Of a stretch of DNA of 8,491 nucleotides, positions 1 through 6,474 are shown piece after piece. The DNA lies in NCBI GenBank assembly GCA_026997215.1, contig JALWJP010000001.1, positions 1-8,491 on the forward strand, read 5' to 3'. Positions within the stretch are counted from its first letter, which is position 1, and the number at the start of each line of letters is the position of its first letter. Under the pieces are notes generated by a model that was not told the DNA's origin, did not search any database, and was given only the letters and a program-made list of their open reading frames with translations. A program made the translations under genes and the position numbers. Origin of the DNA: Nanobdellati archaeon (GTDB taxonomy: Archaea > EX4484-52 > JAADEF01).

Positions 1-21
1 ATTTATATTTGTCTATGGCAG

Positions 22-36
22 TATTTAAAGTTTTCG
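22..36 (-). promoter_or_regulatory. Candidate BRE/TATA promoter facing left, off the window
   Basis: Read on the minus strand, this stretch is CGAAAACTTTAAATA, a purine-rich BRE-like element followed directly by a TATA-like box (22-29), close to the archaeal consensus. Start sites usually fall about 25 bases downstream of the box centre, which would be at about position 1, so the promoter would serve a divergent gene beyond the left edge. No minus-strand start codon is visible here. The call rests on motif likeness and spacing only; AT-rich DNA produces such matches by chance. Confidence 0.4.
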
Positions 37-122
37 GTTACTTCACGTTAATTTTTTAAAATTAATGCTTAACACTTTATTTTACAAGATTATTTTAAAA
101 CGACTTACTGCATACCATAATC

Positions 123-135
123 TTTTTAAATTTAA
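123..135 (+). promoter_or_regulatory. Candidate TATA element for tRNA-Lys and possibly the rpo operon
   Basis: The run TTTTTAAATTTAA has its centre near 129, which predicts a start site around 153-157, roughly ten bases before the tRNA 5' end at 165. A second AT-rich box at 143-153 is closer to the tRNA than usual. The spacing suits a tRNA promoter. Because the tRNA-rpoH spacer has no convincing promoter, this element may also drive the polymerase genes. All of this upstream DNA is AT-rich, so the exact box is uncertain. Confidence 0.35.
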
Positions 136-164
136 CATTACTATTAAAATTTTGTTTGATATGT

Positions 165-294
165 GGGCCCGTAGCTCAGTCTGGTAGAGCACCGGGCTCT
201 TAATACAGAGGGTGAGGCTTTTAGCCAGACTCATCCAGCCGGGTGAGATGTAGAAGATACCCGGGAGTCGCGGGTTCAAATCCCGTCGGGCCCA
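165..294 (+). tRNA. tRNA-Lys (anticodon CTT), intron-containing
   Basis: The exons fold into a complete cloverleaf. The acceptor stem is seven G-C pairs (165-171 with 287-293), the D stem is GCTC/GAGC (174-177 with 187-190), the anticodon stem is CCGGG/CCCGG (192-196 with 260-264), and the T arm is 270-286 with loop TTCAAAT. The anticodon loop, CTCTTAA after splicing, carries CTT at 199-201, so the tRNA reads AAG lysine codons. The discriminator is A294 and no CCA is encoded, so the end must be added after transcription. A 56-nt intron (203-258) lies after position 37; the mature RNA is 74 nt. Nineteen of 21 stem pairs are G-C, striking in such AT-rich DNA. The gene lies 50 bases upstream of rpoH on the same strand, so joint transcription is plausible. 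Confidence 0.95.
203..258 (+). other. Archaeal tRNA intron at position 37/38
   Basis: The intron separates A37 (202) from A38 (259), the canonical site cut by the archaeal splicing endonuclease. A bulge-helix-bulge fold can be drawn. The outer helix is the anticodon stem; the core helix pairs 197-200 (CTCT) with 253-256 (GAAG); 3-nt bulges lie at 201-203 and 257-259; the inner helix pairs 204-207 (TACA) with 249-252 (TGTA). The core has a C-A mismatch at the wobble base and one U-G pair, so it is not perfect. The body of the intron can form a further stem, GGTGA-type bases at 210-215 with 231-236, capped by GGCT/AGCC (216-219 with 223-226). No box C/D signature was found. Confidence 0.85.
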
Positions 295-344
295 TCTTCC
301 TTATTTCCTCGTATACGCGCATTTAGGTGGTGACTATAAGCAAT
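295..344 (+). other. tRNA-rpoH spacer / rpoH leader
   Basis: This 50-nt spacer begins with a pyrimidine-rich stretch after the tRNA, contains the perfect palindrome CGTATACG at 310-317, and ends with the rpoH ribosome-binding site. I see no BRE/TATA pair at the right distance from rpoH. The TATAC inside the palindrome would place a start site near 340, inside the leader and after the Shine-Dalgarno sequence, and it lacks a purine-rich BRE. Readthrough from the tRNA promoter, with tRNA 3' processing releasing the mRNA, is the simplest reading, but this is inference. Confidence 0.4.
325..333 (+). promoter_or_regulatory. Shine-Dalgarno of rpoH (decides the start)
   Basis: AGGTGGTGA resembles the archaeal GGAGGTGA consensus and includes two in-frame GTG codons (327 and 330) that would otherwise read as starts. 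The homologous RpoH sequence begins MKKYVLDHELVPEH at ATG 345, so these GTGs are better read as the ribosome-binding site. The gap to ATG 345 is 11 nt, longer than for the other genes here. Confidence 0.6.
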
Positions 345-674
345 ATGAAAAAATACGTGTTGGATCACGAATTAGTTCCCGAGCACGTGATTCTAAATAA
401 AGACGAGGTTAATGAATTATTGTCTAAATATGATATTTCTTTAAATCAACTTCCTAAAATAAAAGCTTCTGATGCGGTTATACAAATAATAGGAGCAAAG
501 CCAGGAGATGTTGTTAAAATAATAAGATCTAGCTTAACTGCTGGAAAATCTGTATATTACAGATTAGTTGTTGAGGACGATTATGTTGCTGGATTAGATG
601 AATCAACAGTTTCTCCTGAGATCTCAGTAGATGAAGTAGAAGGTATGGATAGTGATGAGTCTGGTGAAGATTAG
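345..674 (+). CDS. rpoH: DNA-directed RNA polymerase subunit H (Rpo5)
   Basis: This is the archaeal counterpart of the C-terminal domain of eukaryotic Rpb5. It docks on the large subunits near the downstream DNA-entry jaw and assists open-complex formation. Residues 1-77 cover the whole family domain: an N-terminal DHELVPEH motif, the central LPKIKASDAV, and the signature IGAKPGDVVKIIR followed by SVYYRLVVE. Archaeal RpoH usually stops at about that point (75-85 residues). Here a further 32 residues follow, rich in Asp and Glu (13 of 32) with no Lys or Arg, making 109 in all. I chose ATG 345 because the homologous sequence starts there and the upstream GTGs belong to the Shine-Dalgarno sequence; a start at 327 would give 115 residues. 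It is first in the rpo operon, ending in TAG 24 bases before rpoB2. Identification is firm; the role of the tail is unknown. Confidence 0.95.
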   Translation: MKKYVLDHELVPEHVILNKDEVNELLSKYDISLNQLPKIKASDAVIQIIGAKPGDVVKIIRSSLTAGKSVYYRLVVEDDYVAGLDESTVSPEISVDEVEGMDSDESGED

Positions 675-698
675 TTTGTCTGAGGGAGTGAGGATAAT

Positions 699-2204
699 AT
701 GGTAGATAAAAGAGGTAAATTGCTGAAAAGTTATTTAAAGGAGATGATTGAGTCTAAGGGAATGGCGCATCATCAATTGAATTCTTATAATTATTTCATA
801 AGCGAAGGGCTTCAAAAGACTTTTAATGAGATAGGTAGTATAAGCGTGCCTTTGCCTACTGGTGAAGATGTTGTTCTAAAATTTGGAAAAATAAGTTTAG
901 ATAAACCTCAGATTAGAGAGGCTGATGGATCTACTACTTATATTTTACCTTATGAAGCAAGATTACGCAACCTTACTTATGCATCTCCTTTGTATGTAGA
1001 AATAACGCCTATCTTTGAAGGAGTAGAGCATGAGACCGAGGTTGTTAAGATAGGTGATATGCCTGTAATGGTTAAGTCTGTATTATGTCCTTTATCTAAA
1101 ATGAGCAGACAAGAATTGTTAGAGGTTGGAGAAGATCCTGATGATCCTGGCGGTTACTTCATAATTAATGGAACAGAGAGAGTACTTGTTTTATCAGAAG
1201 ATCTAGCACCTCAACGCGTAACATATATGATAGAGGATGGTGTTGTAATTGCTCGATTAAATAGTGATACAGGGGGTTTTGTTCAAAGACATCATTTTGA
1301 AAGGAAGGAAAACGGGTTAGTAGTTGTGAGATTTGCTAATATTCTTGATAAGCCTGTTAGCATTATAGATTTAATCAGAGCACTGGGTATAAAAAGTGAT
1401 AAAGATATTATGTCTTTAATAGGTGTAGAAGAAGATGAAATGGAAGAACTTTTTGTAAATATGTATTCTTCTGCAAGAGATTATGAAGAGGCATTAGAAA
1501 ATATTGCTAAGAGTATGAGAATCAGACAAGCAGAAGAGAGAGAAGAACGCATTTTAAATATCTTAGATAACTATTTATTGGCTTATTTAGGTAATACTCC
1601 GGATTCACGTTTAAAGAAAGCAGAGCTTTTAGCTATAATTACAAGGAATATTATTAGATTGCATTTAGGAAAGATAATGCCAGAAGATATAGATCATTAC
1701 GGCAATAAACGCATTAAATTGGCAGGAGAACTTATAGATCAACTTGTGAGAGCAGTTATTATAGGTAAATGGGGTTTAGTATCTAAACTGCAATTTAGTT
1801 ATCAAAAAATTATGAAGAGAGGAAGAAGGGTTTCACGATTGCAAAATATAATACCTGCTGATGCTTTCAATAATCAAATAATGAGAGCAATGGCAACAGG
1901 TACGTGGATAGGTAATAAAACAGGTATTTCACAGAGATTAGAAAGAACCAACTTTGTAAGATTCATGACTCATTTACGTAGCATAGTATCTCCTTTAACT
2001 CCAACTCAAGAGCACTTTGAGGCAAGAGAATTACATCCTACTAAATTCGGTAGAGTGTGTGCTGTAAGAACTCCTGAAGGTCAAAATATAGGTTTAAGAA
2101 ACTTCTTAGGTATTGCTGCGGAAATAAGTGTTGAGTTAAAAGATGAGGAAAAAGAGAGAGTGTTTGATGCTATAAAAAGTATGATTTCCAAACACGAAGC
2201 ATAA
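699..2204 (+). CDS. rpoB2: DNA-directed RNA polymerase subunit B'' (Rpo2 N-terminal half)
   Basis: This 501-residue protein is the N-terminal half of the split second-largest subunit, corresponding to the protrusion, lobe and fork of bacterial beta or Rpb2. Visible landmarks in order are the N-terminal region with SYNYF (29-33), the GGYFIINGTERVLV segment (151-164), DHYGNKR (332-338), the fork region GTWIGNKTGISQ (401-412), HLRSIVSPL (425-433), and a variant of the universal motif near the C terminus (445-466). That motif reads LHPTKFGRVCAVRTPEGQNIGL, where most archaea have close to LHPTxWGRICPxETPEGPN: Lys449, Phe450, Ala455, Arg457 and Gln462 differ. The start at ATG 699 follows a GGAG/GAGG-type site at 685-693. 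It ends TAA, 16 bases before rpoB1. B'' plus B' totals 1096 residues, a normal size for an intact B subunit, so the split is the regular family one and not a frameshift. Confidence 0.97.
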   Translation: MVDKRGKLLKSYLKEMIESKGMAHHQLNSYNYFISEGLQKTFNEIGSISVPLPTGEDVVLKFGKISLDKPQIREADGSTTYILPYEARLRNLTYASPLYVEITPIFEGVEHETEVVKIGDMPVMVKSVLCPLSKMSRQELLEVGEDPDDPGGYFIINGTERVLVLSEDLAPQRVTYMIEDGVVIARLNSDTGGFVQRHHFERKENGLVVVRFANILDKPVSIIDLIRALGIKSDKDIMSLIGVEEDEMEELFVNMYSSARDYEEALENIAKSMRIRQAEEREERILNILDNYLLAYLGNTPDSRLKKAELLAIITRNIIRLHLGKIMPEDIDHYGNKRIKLAGELIDQLVRAVIIGKWGLVSKLQFSYQKIMKRGRRVSRLQNIIPADAFNNQIMRAMATGTWIGNKTGISQRLERTNFVRFMTHLRSIVSPLTPTQEHFEARELHPTKFGRVCAVRTPEGQNIGLRNFLGIAAEISVELKDEEKERVFDAIKSMISKHEA

Positions 2205-2209
2205 TCAAT

Positions 2210-2215
2210 AGGTGA
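2210..2215 (+). promoter_or_regulatory. Shine-Dalgarno of rpoB1 (decides the start)
   Basis: AGGTGA lies five bases before ATG 2221. The in-frame GTG at 2212 that would add three residues is inside this site, so it is unlikely to be the start. Confidence 0.65.
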
Positions 2216-2220
2216 AATTC

Positions 2221-4008
2221 ATGGGTTTTGTGTTTATTAATGGTAATTTAGTAGGGAAGGTGAAGGATTTAGAAGCCTTACGTGCAGAGATTATAGAAAA
2301 TAGAAGGAAGGGAAGGTTACCTAAACATTTAAATGTTTATTTGTTAGAGGATAGAGATGAATTACATATAAATATTGATGGAGGTAGAGTATTAAGACCG
2401 TTAATAGTTGTTAAAAACGGCAAACCCTTGCTAACTCCCGAGCTAAAGGAAAAACTTATAAAAGGGGAGGTAACTTGGAAGGAACTTTTTGATAAAGGTA
2501 TTCTTGAATATTTAGATGCTGACGAGGAGGATAATGCTTATGTAGCAGTTAATGAAGATGAAGTTACTGAAGAGCACACTCATTTAGAATTAGATCCTGC
2601 AACTATATTAGGTATCGAAGCTTCTCTTTTACCTTTTCCTGAAATGAATAGAGGAGATAGACTTAATTATGGTTCAAGAATGGTTGTACAAGCTTCGGGT
2701 ATTTATCTTAAGAATTATTTGATAAGAGACGATACAGCAGCTCAACTCTTAGTATATCCTGAGTTGCCTATGGCTGAAACTCAAACATTGGAAGCAACAG
2801 GTTTAGCTACACATCCTTCAGGACAAAACCTTGTTATTGCAGTCTTGAGTTATGAAGGTTATAATATTGAAGATGCGTTGATTGTTAATAAAGCTTCTTT
2901 AGAAAGAGGAATGGGCAGATCTTACTTTATGCGAACTTACATCACAGAAGCAAGAAAGTATTGGGGTGGCCAAGAAGATATAATAGCTATTCCTACTTCT
3001 GATATCAGAGGCTTAAGACCTGAAAAGGCTTATTCTAAATTAAGCGAAGAAGGTATAATAAATGTCGAAGAATATGCGGATAGCGATGATGTATTGGTGG
3101 CTAAAATCTCTCCTATTCGATTTATTGGTATTCAAGAAGAATTACGCATAGGTATTTCTAATAAAAGAGACAATTCTGTTGTGGTTAGAAGAGGAGAAGA
3201 AGGCATAGTTGAGAAAGTGATTCTTACAGAAAACGAGAATGGGGAGAAGATCATTAAGGTTACTGTGAGAGAATATAAAATTCCAGAAATAGGGGATAAG
3301 TTTGCAACACGACATGGTCAAAAAGGAGTTATAGGAATGATTGTTCCTGAAGAGGATATGCCCTTTACAAAAGATGGTATAAAGCCTGATATAATTATTA
3401 ATCCTCATGCTATACCTTCGAGAATGACAGTGGGTCAGTTATTAGAGATTGTTGCAGGTAAAGCAGGAGCATTAATGGGTCAGCGTATTGATGCAACAGC
3501 TTTCAAAGGTAATGAGAAGGAGATAAGAGAGATGCTTAAAAAAGCAGGTTTTAGAGATGATGGAAGAGAAGTGTTGTATGATGGAAAAACTGGTAAAAAA
3601 TTAGAGGCTCAGATCTTAATAGGAATAGGGTATTATCAAAGACTTTATCATCTTGTTAGCCACAAAATGCATGCCAGATCGAGGGGTAAGGTCACTTTGT
3701 TAACTAAACAGCCTACAGAAGGTAGAAGTAAAGAAGGTGGATTAAGATTTGGAGAGATGGAGAAGGATTGTTTGATTGCTTATGGTGCTGCTATGACGCT
3801 TAAAGAGAGGTTTAGCTCAGATAAATATAAATTTTATGTATGTAATAGTTGTGGTGTAATTGCTTATGAAAATAAGAATAAAGGCAGAGTGGAATGTCCG
3901 GTATGCAAGGGTAGTGATGTGAAAGAAGTAGAGATGAGTTATGCGTTTAAACTCTTGTTAGATGAACTTTTAAGTATGATGATTTATCCAAAAATTGAGG
4001 TGAAATAA
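2221..4008 (+). CDS. rpoB1: DNA-directed RNA polymerase subunit B' (Rpo2 C-terminal half)
   Basis: This 595-residue protein is the C-terminal half of the second-largest subunit, carrying the wall, hybrid-binding and anchor regions that line the active centre. It opens with GFVFINGNLVG, the normal B' beginning. Further landmarks are LLPFPEMNRGDRLNYG (137-151), SYEGYNIEDALIVNKAS (210-226) with the acidic pair Glu217/Asp218 near the metal site, and GDKFATRHGQKGVIG (358-372) with the two conserved lysines Lys360 and Lys368 that contact the nucleic acid at the active centre. KQPTEGRSKEGGLRFGEME follows. Cys541, Cys544, Cys559 and Cys562 form the C-terminal zinc site, and SYAFKLLLDEL comes just before the end. 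Start ATG 2221 is set by its Shine-Dalgarno sequence. The stop TAA lies two bases before rpoA1, and the rpoA1 ribosome-binding site lies inside its last codons, so translation is probably coupled. All expected catalytic residues are present. Confidence 0.97.
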   Translation: MGFVFINGNLVGKVKDLEALRAEIIENRRKGRLPKHLNVYLLEDRDELHINIDGGRVLRPLIVVKNGKPLLTPELKEKLIKGEVTWKELFDKGILEYLDADEEDNAYVAVNEDEVTEEHTHLELDPATILGIEASLLPFPEMNRGDRLNYGSRMVVQASGIYLKNYLIRDDTAAQLLVYPELPMAETQTLEATGLATHPSGQNLVIAVLSYEGYNIEDALIVNKASLERGMGRSYFMRTYITEARKYWGGQEDIIAIPTSDIRGLRPEKAYSKLSEEGIINVEEYADSDDVLVAKISPIRFIGIQEELRIGISNKRDNSVVVRRGEEGIVEKVILTENENGEKIIKVTVREYKIPEIGDKFATRHGQKGVIGMIVPEEDMPFTKDGIKPDIIINPHAIPSRMTVGQLLEIVAGKAGALMGQRIDATAFKGNEKEIREMLKKAGFRDDGREVLYDGKTGKKLEAQILIGIGYYQRLYHLVSHKMHARSRGKVTLLTKQPTEGRSKEGGLRFGEMEKDCLIAYGAAMTLKERFSSDKYKFYVCNSCGVIAYENKNKGRVECPVCKGSDVKEVEMSYAFKLLLDELLSMMIYPKIEVK

Positions 4009-4010
4009 TC

Positions 4011-6464
4011 ATGGGTAAAGTTACTGCTGTTGACTTCAGTTTGATGTCTCCTGAGATTATAGACAAAATGGCGGTTATGGAAGTAACAACATCTGAAGTT
4101 TATGATATAGATGGGTATCCTGTTGAAGGAGGCATTATGGATCCTCGCTTAGGTGTGATAGATCCGGGAATGCGATGTAAAACATGTGGTAATGTTTTTG
4201 GTGAATGTCCAGGACACTTTGGTAAAATAACGTTAGCTAAACCTGTTTTAAATATCTATTATTTAAAAGAGATTAAAGATTTCTTAACCTATACATGTCA
4301 TGAATGTGGTGCTTTGCTATTAAAAGATGAAGATTTAATAGAGTATAAGAAAGGTAAGAAAGTTTCTGTTCCTAAAAAATGTCCTAAATGTAATGCTAAA
4401 ATAAAAGAAGTAAAGTTTGAGAAGCCTTTTAGTTTTTATTATGGAGAAGAGTTACTTAATCCAGAGCAAATAAGGGAACATTTAGAAAGAATAAGTGATG
4501 AAGATGCTAAGGCTTTAGGATTAGAGGGAGGAAGACCAGAATGGATGGTTCTTACTAAAATAATAGTTCCTCCTGTGACTGCTCGTCCTTCTATTACTTT
4601 AGAAACAGGTGAACGAAGCGAAGATGATTTAACTCACAAACTTGTTGAGATAGTTAGAATTAATAAAAGGCTTAAGGAGAATTTGGATATAGGCACTCCT
4701 GATTATATAATAGAAGATATGTGGGAGCTATTGCAATACCATGTTGCAACTTATTTGAACAATGAGTTGTCGGGTGTACCGCCTGCAAGACACAGGTCTG
4801 GTAGGGCATTAAAAACTTTAGCTCAAAGGTTAAAGTCTAAAGAGGGAAGGTTTAGATATAACCTCAGTGGTAAACGTGTTAATTTCTCTGCTAGAACTGT
4901 TGTTTCTCCAGATCCCTTTATTCATCCTAATGAAGTGGGAGTTCCTGAGAAAATAGCTAAGGAACTAACCGTTCCTATAAAAGTTACTTCCTATAATAAG
5001 GAGTTTTTAAAGAAATTAATATTAAACGGAAGTGATAAGCATCCAGGGGCAAATTATGTTATTACGCCTCAAGGTATTAGGAAAAAAATTATGGAAAGCA
5101 ATAAGGAGATTATAGCAGAAAGTTTACAAGAAGGAGATATTGTTGAAAGACATTTAATGGATGGTGATGTAGTTCTTTTTAACAGGCAACCTTCTTTACA
5201 CAGAATGAGTATTATGGCACATAAGGTCAAAGTACTGCCTGGAAAAACGTTTAGACTTAATCTAGTTGTTTGTCCACCTTATAACGCAGATTTTGATGGA
5301 GATGAAATGAACCTTCATGTTCCTCAAACTGCCGAGGCAAGAGCAGAGGCAGAAGAACTTATGCTTGTTGAGAAAAACTTAAGGAGTCCAAGGTTTGGCG
5401 GTCCTATACTCGGAGCACAGCAAGATTATGTATCAGGAGCATATCTTTTAACGAGAGATGATACGGTTCTTACAAAGGCAGAAGTAGCACAACTTTTAGC
5501 AAGTATAGGGAAAGAAGATGTGGAATTGAATAAGGAGAGTTATAGTGGTAAGGAGGTATTTAGCTTTATACTGCCTCCTGGTTTAAATGTGAGGTTTAAA
5601 TCTTCTGTAGGCGATGAGGTGGTTATAGAGGATGGTAAACTTATAAAAGGCGTTATTGATGAAAAAGCTATTTCTGCATTTAAAGGAAAGGTGGTTGATG
5701 CAATTGATAAGCAGTACGGTAATAAAGCAGCAGTTGATTTTCTATATGATGTTACTAGGCTTATAATATCTTATCTTAATATGAGAGGGTTTAGTGTAAG
5801 CGTGGGTGATTTGGATATTCCCGAGGAGGCGGAAAAGAAGATTCAGGAAGTTATAGATACTTACCTTAACAAAGTAGAGCAGCACATTAAGGATTACAAA
5901 CAAGGAAAAATAACTCCAACTCCGGGTAAAACTGTTGAAGAGACCTTAGAAGATTTAATAATGGCTGAGATGTGGAACATAACTAACGAAGTTCAAAGAA
6001 TTATAAAAGAATATGCTAAGGATTCAGAGGCATTAGTTATGGCTATAACTGGAGCAAGAGGTAATATTCAAAACTTAGCCTATATGTCTGGTTTGGTTGG
6101 TCAAGAAACTATAAGAGGTAAAAGACCTTTCAGAGGTTATAGAGGTAGAACTTTAAGTCATTTCAAAAAAGGAGATTTAGGAGCATATGCTCATGGTTTT
6201 GTAAGAGAAAGTTTTAAGAAAGGGTTATCACCTATAGGCTTTTTCTTTGAGGCAATGAAAGGTAGAGAAGGTATAATGGATTCTTCATTAAAAACAAGGG
6301 TTTCAGGTTATTTAGAAAGAAGGTTAGTTAATGCTTTGCAAGATTTAAAAGTAGAGAAAGATTTAAGTGTGAGAGACGATTCTGGTAGTATAGTGCAATT
6401 TGTTGCAGGTGAGGATGGTATAGATCCTGCAAAAAGTGATTGGGGTGAGTTAATAAAAGAGTGA
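4011..6464 (+). CDS. rpoA1: DNA-directed RNA polymerase subunit A' (Rpo1 N-terminal part)
   Basis: This 817-residue protein is the large, catalytic part of the split biggest subunit, comprising clamp, active site and bridge helix. The first zinc site is Cys56, Cys59, Cys66 and His69 (CxxC...CPGHFG); the second is Cys96, Cys99, Cys124 and Cys127. FRYNLSGKRVNFSARTVVSP (281-300) and NRQPSLHRMSIMAH (391-404) precede the catalytic NADFDGDEMN (425-434), whose Asp427, Asp429 and Asp431 hold the magnesium ion. GARGNIQNLAYMSGLVGQ is at 681-698, and the bridge helix region runs from about 738 to 778. The protein closes with GEDGIDPAKSDWG, the usual A' end. The length is somewhat below the roughly 870-900 residues I recall for many archaeal A' proteins. 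GAGGTGA at 3997-4003 is seven bases before ATG 4011. It ends TGA, with the rpoA2 ribosome-binding site overlapping that stop. Confidence 0.98.
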   Translation: MGKVTAVDFSLMSPEIIDKMAVMEVTTSEVYDIDGYPVEGGIMDPRLGVIDPGMRCKTCGNVFGECPGHFGKITLAKPVLNIYYLKEIKDFLTYTCHECGALLLKDEDLIEYKKGKKVSVPKKCPKCNAKIKEVKFEKPFSFYYGEELLNPEQIREHLERISDEDAKALGLEGGRPEWMVLTKIIVPPVTARPSITLETGERSEDDLTHKLVEIVRINKRLKENLDIGTPDYIIEDMWELLQYHVATYLNNELSGVPPARHRSGRALKTLAQRLKSKEGRFRYNLSGKRVNFSARTVVSPDPFIHPNEVGVPEKIAKELTVPIKVTSYNKEFLKKLILNGSDKHPGANYVITPQGIRKKIMESNKEIIAESLQEGDIVERHLMDGDVVLFNRQPSLHRMSIMAHKVKVLPGKTFRLNLVVCPPYNADFDGDEMNLHVPQTAEARAEAEELMLVEKNLRSPRFGGPILGAQQDYVSGAYLLTRDDTVLTKAEVAQLLASIGKEDVELNKESYSGKEVFSFILPPGLNVRFKSSVGDEVVIEDGKLIKGVIDEKAISAFKGKVVDAIDKQYGNKAAVDFLYDVTRLIISYLNMRGFSVSVGDLDIPEEAEKKIQEVIDTYLNKVEQHIKDYKQGKITPTPGKTVEETLEDLIMAEMWNITNEVQRIIKEYAKDSEALVMAITGARGNIQNLAYMSGLVGQETIRGKRPFRGYRGRTLSHFKKGDLGAYAHGFVRESFKKGLSPIGFFFEAMKGREGIMDSSLKTRVSGYLERRLVNALQDLKVEKDLSVRDDSGSIVQFVAGEDGIDPAKSDWGELIKE

Positions 6465-6468
6465 GGTG
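6463..6468 (+). promoter_or_regulatory. Shine-Dalgarno of rpoA2, overlapping the rpoA1 stop
   Basis: GAGGTG overlaps the TGA stop of rpoA1 and contains an in-frame GTG (6466). It is six bases before ATG 6475 and three before ATG 6472. The six-base gap matches rpoB1 better, which favours 6475. The overlap suggests coupled translation of A' and A''. Confidence 0.6.
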
Positions 6469-6474
6469 TTCATG

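Noticed and set aside
3..59. C-terminal end of a + strand gene at the left edge (LYLSMAVFKVFGYFTLIF then stop)
   Set aside because: Eighteen open codons in AT-rich DNA are not significant, and a good minus-strand promoter overlaps them.
82..279. Minus-strand open frame of 65 codons
   Set aside because: It runs antisense through the tRNA-Lys gene and its intron, has no ribosome-binding site and no recognisable protein features.
295..308. Pyrimidine-rich stretch after the tRNA as a terminator
   Set aside because: T-runs are interrupted by C and never exceed three bases, so it is a poor archaeal terminator.
327..344. GTG starts for rpoH at 327 or 330
   Set aside because: Both are part of the AGGTGGTGA ribosome-binding site, and the family N terminus begins at ATG 345. 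The same reasoning removes GTG 2212 for rpoB1 and GTG 6466 for rpoA2.
3142..3408. Minus-strand open frame of 88 codons inside rpoB1
   Set aside because: It is antisense to strongly conserved B' motifs, including GDKFATRHGQKG; a shadow of the coding strand.
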